Part shown: piece by piece, positions 13,673 through 18,882 of the stretch
Numbering within the stretch: the stretch's first letter is position 1
Layout: each line of letters opens with the position of its first letter
Origin: Patescibacteria group bacterium
Lineage (GTDB): Bacteria > Patescibacteriota > Kazan-3B-28 > UBA10110
Length of the DNA: 18,882 bases
NCBI GenBank assembly: GCA_003524745.1
Contig: DQGN01000037.1
Span: 1 to 18,882 of the forward strand
Direction: 5' to 3'
Notes under the pieces: generated by a model
The model's input: the letters and a program-made list of their open reading frames with translations, nothing else
Told to the model about the DNA's origin: nothing
Database searches by the model: none
Made by a program: the position numbers and the translations under genes

Positions 13673-15265
13673 TTATTTTATGTTATTTAAATTGATTTTG
13701 CGATAAATAACACTAATATTATCGTTGTAAACTTTTTCCCAGTCCGATTGTCCCGATAGGGCCCAGTCCAATGGCCGACCGGCTAATACCATTATCCAAT
13801 CCACGCCGTACCTCACTTCTAACAAGCCGATGGCACCGGCTCCGGCTGAAGTGGCATACTGGGTATCGGCAAATACGAATTTATCGCCCATTTGCCAATA
13901 GGGCATCCGACCATCAATAAAAACTTTCTGTTCGGGGAAACGCCAAATCAGAAATCCACCCCAGCCATATTCATTAAACATCTTGGTGCCGATCTTATCG
14001 GGATGGGTTTTAGCCCAGTTAATCGCATCCACCGGATAATATCGCGATTGCCTTAATTGCTCATCTATATTTAAGGCCTGACTATTGTCTAAAATTCTTT
14101 GAGAAATTAGAATGGCGATCAATGCGCAGAACCCGATCAACAACCAGCGGTGGCGGGTGAAGGCATCCCAAGCTAAATGGGTATATTTTTGAATAGTTTC
14201 GGCCAGGAACCCCAAACTGGCTATCATAAAGAATGGCATATTGCGCCAGTAGAGAAATGATAAACCGAGCAAAGCGATCCACAAAGCCCAGCGGGTTGGT
14301 TCGATCTTTCTGTAAGTCAGGATTAACAATATCATTAGCACCACTAAGTAGATGGCAAAGTCATATGCCATGGGTTGGGCCAAGGAAACACTTTGCCACT
14401 CGGAAATGTTGTTAATGGCAAAGGGATTGGTAAATAATTTGTAGAAATCATAATGTAATCCCCAGCCGTAAGGATTGATCAAAGTAATCAAGCCGGAGAG
14501 CAGACCTACTGTTAGCAGATGTTTGATTTGGGGAAAGGTCAGCGTGGTTTCGGTGATGCGCATTTTTTTGTACCACTTAGGCCAAATGGTAGCGGTAGTG
14601 TATTTGATGGTTTCCATTAGCCACCAAATTGCTAAAATAACAAAACCGATCAAAAATCCACCGTGCAGATTGGCCCACAGCAAAAAAATTAACGGCAAGT
14701 ACCAGAGATGGGTCAACTGCTTTTGTTGATAACGGGTTAGTAACCATAAAACAGTGCTCATCAAGAGTAGGGTAATCATTTGCATGCGTACTCCCAAGAT
14801 CGGCAGAGCGGCCAGCAGACCGATCAGGGCGGCGATAATTTTATAACGCAGTTCTACTTTGGAGAGGGAGGCCGCGAGCAGAAAAGTCCCGGCGATGAGG
14901 CCAGAAAATAATAAGCCCAACACTAATGGCCCCAGCCATTGATAAATTAGAGCCATTAAGCCGTCAGATAACCATTCATGGTTAACCCATGGCCAGTCGG
15001 GGAGGGTATAAGAATAAATATCCAGTTTGGGGACCGACCAATTTTTTAAGAGGTCTATCCCGGAGCGAAGATGCCAACCGAAATCCGGGTCCAGCAAGGG
15101 TCTAAAACCTAAAGTGAATAGTAACAGCAACAATAGCCGCTCGAAGATACCGATACCGGCAACCCCACCTACACCTCCCCTTGGTAAGGGGAAGGAGGGA
15201 GGGGGGAGTTTACGAATATTATTAATGAGAAAAGCGAATAAAGACACCCTGGAAGATTTAGGCAT
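13673..15265 (-). CDS. Polytopic GT-C-like glycosyltransferase, putative
   Basis: 530 aa with about ten membrane helices. The first extracellular loop carries DPDFGWHLRSG (59-69), followed by PKLDIYSYTLPDWPWVNHEWL (79-99), a layout seen in GT-C fold glycosyltransferases that use polyprenyl-phosphate sugars, with acidic residues in loop 1. The C-terminal soluble part (about 410-530) has FNEYGWGGFLIWRFPEQKVF and FIDGRMPYW. The substrate cannot be told. Residues 20-34 (PPPSFPLPRGGVGG) are encoded by a family B repeat placed between the cytoplasmic N-terminus and the first helix. No later ATG precedes the first helix, so these residues are probably translated. It ends 15 bases before the DUF916/LysM gene, suggesting an operon. 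Confidence 0.65.
   Translation of the reverse strand: MPKSSRVSLFAFLINNIRKLPPPSFPLPRGGVGGVAGIGIFERLLLLLLFTLGFRPLLDPDFGWHLRSGIDLLKNWSVPKLDIYSYTLPDWPWVNHEWLSDGLMALIYQWLGPLVLGLLFSGLIAGTFLLAASLSKVELRYKIIAALIGLLAALPILGVRMQMITLLLMSTVLWLLTRYQQKQLTHLWYLPLIFLLWANLHGGFLIGFVILAIWWLMETIKYTTATIWPKWYKKMRITETTLTFPQIKHLLTVGLLSGLITLINPYGWGLHYDFYKLFTNPFAINNISEWQSVSLAQPMAYDFAIYLVVLMILLILTYRKIEPTRWALWIALLGLSFLYWRNMPFFMIASLGFLAETIQKYTHLAWDAFTRHRWLLIGFCALIAILISQRILDNSQALNIDEQLRQSRYYPVDAINWAKTHPDKIGTKMFNEYGWGGFLIWRFPEQKVFIDGRMPYWQMGDKFVFADTQYATSAGAGAIGLLEVRYGVDWIMVLAGRPLDWALSGQSDWEKVYNDNISVIYRKINLNNIK
15161..15208. repeat. Family B repeat inside a coding sequence
   Basis: CCCCACCTACACCTCCCCTT and AAGGGGAAGGAGGGAGG form the usual C-rich to G-rich pair. 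The GT-C-like reading frame runs through it and yields a Pro/Gly-rich insert near its N-terminus. Confidence 0.8.
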
Positions 15266-15334
15266 AGACTAAGTCGTTATAAGTTAAAAATATCATTTAA
15301 TAACAGTTTTACATAGTAAAAAATAACTCCCGCC

Positions 15335-15428
15335 GTCATCCTGAACTCGTTTCAGGATTTTTACAAAGATGCTGAACTTCGTCCGTCGCTCTGCGAGCTA
15401 TGGAGGACTGATGTAAATTCAGCATGAC
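15335..15428. repeat. Family A repeats between the WxL-like and GT-C-like genes
   Basis: One copy starts GTCATCCTGAACTCG and closes TTTCAGGAT (15336-15358), with a T-rich stretch on the minus-strand side that might terminate the upstream transcript. A second, diverged copy has GATGCTGAAC and TTCAGCATGACGC arms (15369-15430). Confidence 0.65.
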
Positions 15429-15436
15429 GCAGGTGA

Positions 15437-16078
15437 TTAGGCGATGGTCAAACGCAGATTAGTGGTGTAGTCGATCGCTTGGGCGGAGATAGGGATATTG
15501 AAGTTGAATATAATATTGGTCATATTGTAAGCCCCGGCGCCGTTGTTATCGGATGCCTGATTGGAATTTATCAATCCCAGAGAATTGGCCGCTGCAATAC
15601 CGGTAAAATTATTATTAGCTCCGGCCACGGCTCCGCCAGAGTCACCGGTTATTGGGGTAATTACGGCGAGACCGGGGAACCAGCCCAAGCGTAGAGTGCC
15701 TCCATCGTTGATGGACATTTGAACACTGCCATCCGTGTTCTTAAAGTTAGTGTTAAAGAAACCAGTTACAGCCCACCCGGCTTTGGCTCCCGTGGTATCA
15801 TTAGTAACCACGCCATTAGTACCGCTTCCAGTATTTGCTGTGGTACTGTCACCGGGTGCACCAGCATTAAAGTTCAGCTGGTCTGGTGCCTGATCTATAG
15901 ACAAAGCGCCTGCCGATACATTCTGGGCAACATTAGTATCGTCAGTCAGCCCGGCTTGGATGATCTGAATGGTTCCCACGGACATTAAAGCTACAGAGAA
16001 GATAACCGTTCCCAGCACCAACCCGTGGAGGATTTTTTCAGATCGGAGACGTAATTTTACCTGTATTTTATGTTTCAT
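15437..16078 (-). CDS. Secreted WxL-like surface protein, 213 aa
   Basis: The start is set at the ATG at 16078 (MKHKIQVKLRLR). A GTG at 16108 would lie within about 5 bases of the predicted transcript start and adds residues before an already good signal peptide. The signal/anchor runs about 15-42 (ILHGLVLGTVIFSVALMSVG). The mature part is rich in Asn, Gly, Thr and Ala: NVSAGALSIDQ, then AGWAVTGFFNTNF (100-112), then a final YTTNLRLTIA. The W-x-V motif at 102-104 and the Tyr-Thr-Thr ... Leu end resemble the WxL domain of Gram-positive surface proteins, although the second W is absent. It has no cysteine and no enzyme motif. It is probably an abundant wall-bound or appendage subunit; its own strong promoter supports high expression. 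Confidence 0.75.
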   Translation of the reverse strand: MKHKIQVKLRLRSEKILHGLVLGTVIFSVALMSVGTIQIIQAGLTDDTNVAQNVSAGALSIDQAPDQLNFNAGAPGDSTTANTGSGTNGVVTNDTTGAKAGWAVTGFFNTNFKNTDGSVQMSINDGGTLRLGWFPGLAVITPITGDSGGAVAGANNNFTGIAAANSLGLINSNQASDNNGAGAYNMTNIIFNFNIPISAQAIDYTTNLRLTIA

Positions 16079-16119
16079 TTTCGATATAGCATAGATGCGA
16101 AATATCACCTTATTATTTT

Positions 16120-16148
16120 ATTATACCACTATAATCTGATTCAGTCAA
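16120..16148 (-). promoter_or_regulatory. Strong promoter of the WxL-like gene
   Basis: On the minus strand TTGACT (16148-16143), 17 bases, then TATAAT (16125-16120), with TGG before the -10. Transcription would begin near 16113, about 35 bases before the ATG at 16078. The element closely matches the promoter at 7008-7036. Confidence 0.8.
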
Positions 16149-16298
16149 TACCTTTTCTTTTGGGTGCAAATAGGGTCGGGATAGATAAAAATTAAGCGAC
16201 ATTCTGCCTGTTAATTCAATTAGCTTATTTTCCTCTTTCTGTATTAAATTAAGTAATACTTAAATTATAAATTATATAAGAAACAAATTGCAATCATT

Positions 16299-16320
16299 TT
16301 TGTATAAAATTTGTATAAAA
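16299..16320. repeat. Perfect 11 bp tandem duplication
   Basis: TTTGTATAAAA occurs twice back to back, directly beyond the argS stop codon. It is part of a very AT-rich stretch of about 120 bases (16200-16320), unlike the rest of the window. Confidence 0.7.
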
Positions 16321-16322
16321 AA

Positions 16323-18209
16323 TTAGATTTTTTCTAAGGGAATAATGCCAAGGTTGGATAAAAGGTTGGCTAAAACCTGCTTGACCGTCGCCACCAAATG
16401 CAACCGAAAATTTTTCGTATCATCATCAGCGGAGAGCACCGGATTTTTTTCGTAGAATTTAGAAAAAGCGCTGGCCAAAGTAAAGCCAAAATCTGTGAGC
16501 AGGGAAGGATCTAATTCGTCGGCGGCTAATTCTAACACCCGAGGGTAATCTTCCACCAGTTTAATTAGTTGGTGGGTTTCTATCGAAGTGGTAGCGGGCA
16601 GATCGGGATGATTGGCTAAAGGTTGCCAATCGGCCACTTTGTTTAGAATGTTGCAACAGCGGGCATAGGCATATTGCAAATAGACGCCAGTATTGCCGTC
16701 AGTTTTTAATGCCTCGTCAAAATCGAAAATGATTTCCTTGGTGGCGCGGTTACGCAACATATAATAACGAATAGTCGCAGCCGCTAATGTTTGCACGGCG
16801 CTGGCGAAAAGTTGCGGATTAATTTGCGCTATTTTTTCTTCGACTTTATCCATGAGGTCGTCAATTTTTACTCCGATACCTTCCCGACCTGACATAGCGT
16901 ACTCTTCTTTGTCCGTTTCGGGTTTAACACCCAATTCTTTGACTGCTCCCAAAGATAATTTGACCACCTGATATTTTAAATGCACCGAGTTGGCCGCTGC
17001 TTTTTTATAACCTAATTTGTCCAGGGTCTCTTTGATAACTTCTTGCGGGTAACTTTGACGCAAATCGATGACATTAACCACGCGGTCAGGTTGATTGAAA
17101 TTACGCTGGGCAGTTTCCAAGTCAGTAATGCCATAAGTTCCACCCGGGGTAGTCAATAAAGGTTCGCCGTTCCACTGCAGGGCACGGATATAATAAGTAA
17201 AATCAAGCGGCAGCAGCCCAAATTTCCACAACTGATAAGCGAGGTCCTTGGCGGTGTAAGTAGCGACGCCGTCACTCTTTACTAAGATTTTATTTTCTCG
17301 TTCGGTAGTGCCAAATTCCACCACCCAGGCTCCTTTGTGTTCACCGCGGTGGGGTTGATGAATTAATTTTTTTTGTTTGAGGTCGGCGAATACGCTTGGC
17401 CAGAGCCCCACATCAATAATGTCCCTTTCCCAAACCAATAAATTATAAGCGATATTAAGGCGAGCGAAAGTGGCCAGATGTTGATTCACAATTTTGTTGG
17501 CAATTTGCGTAGCTGCTGTTGCAGTCGGGTTGTTGCCTTCTTCTAACAACCAGAGGACTTCTTTCCGCCGATCTTTCAGCTTTTCATCCACATCGTACAT
17601 TTTTTGAATTTTGGCGTAGATCGTCCAACAAAAATAGTCAAAAGGTTCGCTGCCTTGTTGGTCGAGTAGGTTTTCTAAGGCCACCACAATATCGGCCACT
17701 TGGGCGCCGGTATCGTCAATATAATTTTGCACCTCGACTTGCCATCCCTCCGCGCGCAGTAAGTTGGCGACGCTATCGCCCAAACAGGCATTGCGCAAAT
17801 GCCCCACATGAGCAGCCTTGTTAGGATTAATTGCCGTATGTTCCACAATAATTTTGCCTTTTTCTTCTGGGCTCCCGCCATAGGCTTGTTTTTGAGTCAG
17901 GATTTTATTAATCAGATGCTTACTTAAAGCGGGATAATCCAAAATAAAATTAATATACCCCGGCTGGGTAATGGTCACTTCTTTTATATATGTAAGCGGC
18001 TGTTGGTCGAATTTGGCTTTGATTTGATTGGCGATTTCGAGCGGCGGCTTGGTCAAGATTTTGGCCAGAGTTAAAGACAGGGCAGTCGAAAGATCACCGA
18101 ATTCGTTTGACGGGGGAGCCACCACATCAAAGGGCGGAATTTTAATCTCCGGCCACAACTCTGTGGCAGTTTTCCGTATGATTAATTCTAATTGCTGGGT
18201 GAGAGTCAT
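16323..18209 (-). CDS. argS: Arginyl-tRNA synthetase
   Basis: 628 aa, somewhat longer than the usual 550-590. The N-terminal tRNA-recognition domain is visible (NEFGDLSTALSLTLAK, 35-50). The class I signature HVGH is at 134-137 within NPNKAAHVGHLRN. The KMSK-equivalent loop is degenerate (YAMSGREGIGVKIDD, 437-451), as is common for ArgS. The active-site region ILVKSDGVATYTAKDLAYQL (308-327) is intact. The C-terminal DALR anticodon-binding domain includes YLQYAYARCCNIL and ends SNLGIIPLEKI. It charges tRNA-Arg with arginine. AGGAG lies only one base from the ATG, too close for normal use, and the predicted promoter suggests a leaderless message. Confidence 0.96.
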   Translation of the reverse strand: MTLTQQLELIIRKTATELWPEIKIPPFDVVAPPSNEFGDLSTALSLTLAKILTKPPLEIANQIKAKFDQQPLTYIKEVTITQPGYINFILDYPALSKHLINKILTQKQAYGGSPEEKGKIIVEHTAINPNKAAHVGHLRNACLGDSVANLLRAEGWQVEVQNYIDDTGAQVADIVVALENLLDQQGSEPFDYFCWTIYAKIQKMYDVDEKLKDRRKEVLWLLEEGNNPTATAATQIANKIVNQHLATFARLNIAYNLLVWERDIIDVGLWPSVFADLKQKKLIHQPHRGEHKGAWVVEFGTTERENKILVKSDGVATYTAKDLAYQLWKFGLLPLDFTYYIRALQWNGEPLLTTPGGTYGITDLETAQRNFNQPDRVVNVIDLRQSYPQEVIKETLDKLGYKKAAANSVHLKYQVVKLSLGAVKELGVKPETDKEEYAMSGREGIGVKIDDLMDKVEEKIAQINPQLFASAVQTLAAATIRYYMLRNRATKEIIFDFDEALKTDGNTGVYLQYAYARCCNILNKVADWQPLANHPDLPATTSIETHQLIKLVEDYPRVLELAADELDPSLLTDFGFTLASAFSKFYEKNPVLSADDDTKNFRLHLVATVKQVLANLLSNLGIIPLEKI

Positions 18210-18215
18210 ACTCCT

Positions 18216-18244
18216 ATTGTATCGTCATCGTCTTCCCGTGTCAT
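18216..18244 (-). promoter_or_regulatory. Probable argS promoter, -35 supplied by a repeat
   Basis: On the minus strand ATGACA (18244-18239), 17 bases, then TACAAT (18221-18216); each box matches five of six consensus bases. The start of transcription would fall at or next to the ATG at 18209, giving a leaderless mRNA. The -35 is the GGAATGACAC end of a family A half-element (18237-18250). Confidence 0.45.
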
Positions 18245-18268
18245 TCCCGCACCCCTTCTTCTGTCATC

Positions 18269-18631
18269 CTAAACCACCCCACCCAACCTCCCCTTACTAA
18301 GGGGAGGAGAGGAGGGGTCGTCATTCTGGGGAGCCTTCCAAGGCGACTCCAGAATCGTATAAGATAAATCTTCCATCATTGGGTTCATTCTTCTGATTAG
18401 TCTTATTTTATCATCTCGGTTCATATCCTTGATTTGTTTTTCTCTGATGATTGCTTGCATAATCTCATCAAAAACTTCGTAGTACACTAATTTATGACAC
18501 AAATACTTGGCAGTAAATCCGGGTATAAGATTATGTTGGTGTTTATACACTCTTTGAGTTAGATTGCTAGTCACTCCCACATACAAAGTTGGCCGATTAT
18601 TAGCCATAATGTAGGTGTATCCACTTTTCAT
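18269..18631 (-). CDS. Single-domain GIY-YIG nuclease with repeat-encoded C-terminal tail
   Basis: 120 aa. The first 90 or so residues are the small GIY-YIG family domain (UPF0213/UvrC N-terminal-like). YTYIM (5-9) and LYVGVT (16-21) stand for the GIY and YIG strands, followed by Arg in LTQRVYKH, Glu in AIIREKQIK, and NPMMEDLS at the end, all family landmarks. The last 30 residues are not natural domain: 91-105 come from a family A repeat (ESPWKAPQNDD) and 106-120 plus the stop codon from a family B repeat (PSSPPLSKGRLGGVV). Two more family A copies lie directly upstream and a TATAAT sits 7 bases before the ATG. The role is unknown; DNA strand cleavage is expected from family. Confidence 0.88.
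   Translation of the reverse strand: MKSGYTYIMANNRPTLYVGVTSNLTQRVYKHQHNLIPGFTAKYLCHKLVYYEVFDEIMQAIIREKQIKDMNRDDKIRLIRRMNPMMEDLSYTILESPWKAPQNDDPSSPPLSKGRLGGVV
18274..18319. repeat. Family B repeat at the end of the GIY-YIG gene
   Basis: A perfect 9 bp stem, CCTCCCCTT (18287-18295) and AAGGGGAGG (18299-18307), flanked by CCACCCCACCC and GAGGAGGGG. It is nearly identical to 12110-12154 apart from the loop. Confidence 0.85.
18319..18360. repeat. Family A repeat inside the GIY-YIG reading frame
   Basis: CGTCATTCTGG ... CCAGAATCGTATAA, with arms ATTCTGG and CCAGAAT, placed end to end with the family B copy. Confidence 0.8.
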
Positions 18632-18637
18632 ATATCT

Positions 18638-18643
18638 ATTATA
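18638..18643 (-). promoter_or_regulatory. Possible -10 of the GIY-YIG gene
   Basis: TATAAT on the minus strand, directly joined to the GAATCG end of a family A copy. The start would be about 18631, so the message would be leaderless, and there is no Shine-Dalgarno before the ATG. No good -35 is seen. Confidence 0.4.
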
Positions 18644-18706
18644 CGATTCTGGACGAGGCCAGAATGACGGAGAAGAGGATTCTGGACGAGCCAGAATGAC
18701 GGAGCA
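18643..18706. repeat. Two tandem family A repeat copies
   Basis: GATTCTGGACGAG, then CCAGAATGACGGAG, occurs twice in a row (18645-18673 and 18679-18704) with small differences. Confidence 0.8.
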
Positions 18707-18735
18707 AGGAATACTTCGTCAGTTGAGGTAAGAAA

Positions 18736-18882
18736 TTACTTGAGGAATTTAATTAATTCCGCGGTAGTAATCAAATTCGTTTCATTGTCAGTGCGCTTTT
18801 TCAGCTCAATCTTCCCGCCAGTTTTTTTGCTTACGGTGGCCCTTAGGGGAATGCCGATCAAATCGGCATCGGCAAATTTTTC
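18736..18882 (-). CDS. proS: C-terminal end of a probable prolyl-tRNA synthetase, partial
   Basis: The frame is open to the window edge and ends with TAA at 18738-18736. The visible 48 residues run EKFADADLIGIPLRATVSKK to ITTAELIKFLK. DADLIGIPLR followed by a basic strand (KIELKKRTDNET) is typical of the anticodon-binding domain (HGTP_anticodon) of class II synthetases, and this form fits ProS best. Threonyl- or histidyl-tRNA synthetase is less likely. Being next to argS, it would place two synthetase genes near each other on the same strand, separated by the repeat-rich GIY-YIG unit. Confidence 0.7.
   Translation of the reverse strand, partial: EKFADADLIGIPLRATVSKKTGGKIELKKRTDNETNLITTAELIKFLK

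Noticed and set aside
16079..16108. GTG start at 16108 for the WxL-like gene
   Set aside because: It would lie about 5 bases from the predicted transcript start and only adds residues before a complete signal peptide; it cannot be fully excluded.

Overview
The window looks like a chromosomal segment from a Candidate Phyla Radiation (Patescibacteria) bacterium, probably Parcubacteria-like. This is an inference from gene content and style. The genes use the standard code and there is moderate GC. Several large secreted proteins lack close famous relatives. The ArgS is divergent, the ComM-type AAA protein is intact, and intergenic spaces are packed with short palindromic repeats. No plasmid, phage or transposase gene is seen.

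Layout. The left end (1-1464) is on the plus strand: the tail of a small membrane protein, a solitary 5S rRNA gene with its terminator, an orphan soluble protein between two terminators, and a small one-pass membrane protein. From 1585 to the right end every gene is on the minus strand. Read in transcription order from the right these are: the end of a probable prolyl-tRNA synthetase, a GIY-YIG nuclease, argS, and a secreted WxL-like protein. Next come a GT-C-like polytopic membrane protein, a DUF916-like/LysM surface protein and a very large secreted beta-rich protein. They are followed by an O-antigen-ligase-like membrane protein with a TPR tail, a secreted Kre9/KNH-like protein, a CapA-like metallophosphatase, two small unknown proteins, and ComM.

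The core (about 3924-16078) reads as a cell-surface region: secreted and anchored beta-sandwich proteins, two polytopic enzymes of the kind that move lipid-linked sugars, and a CapA-family envelope protein. Two secreted proteins, 5410-6984 and 15437-16078, share an almost identical strong promoter (TTGACT, 17 bp, TATAAT with an extended TGG). The WxL-like proteins and the DUF916-like protein recall the WxL/WxL-interacting-protein gene clusters of Firmicutes, here with LysM domains added.

Two families of short palindromic repeats run through the window. Family A has ends like GTCATTC/GAATGAC or GTCATCCTGA/TCAGGATGAC. Family B is C-rich then G-rich, with core CCTCCCCTT ... AAGGGGAGG. They fill most gaps. 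They also lie inside reading frames: in frame within the DUF916/LysM gene, within the N-terminus of the GT-C-like gene, and as the whole C-terminal tail of the GIY-YIG nuclease. A family A copy also supplies the apparent -35 box of argS. This repeat system, and the GIY-YIG gene embedded in it, is the most unusual aspect of the window.
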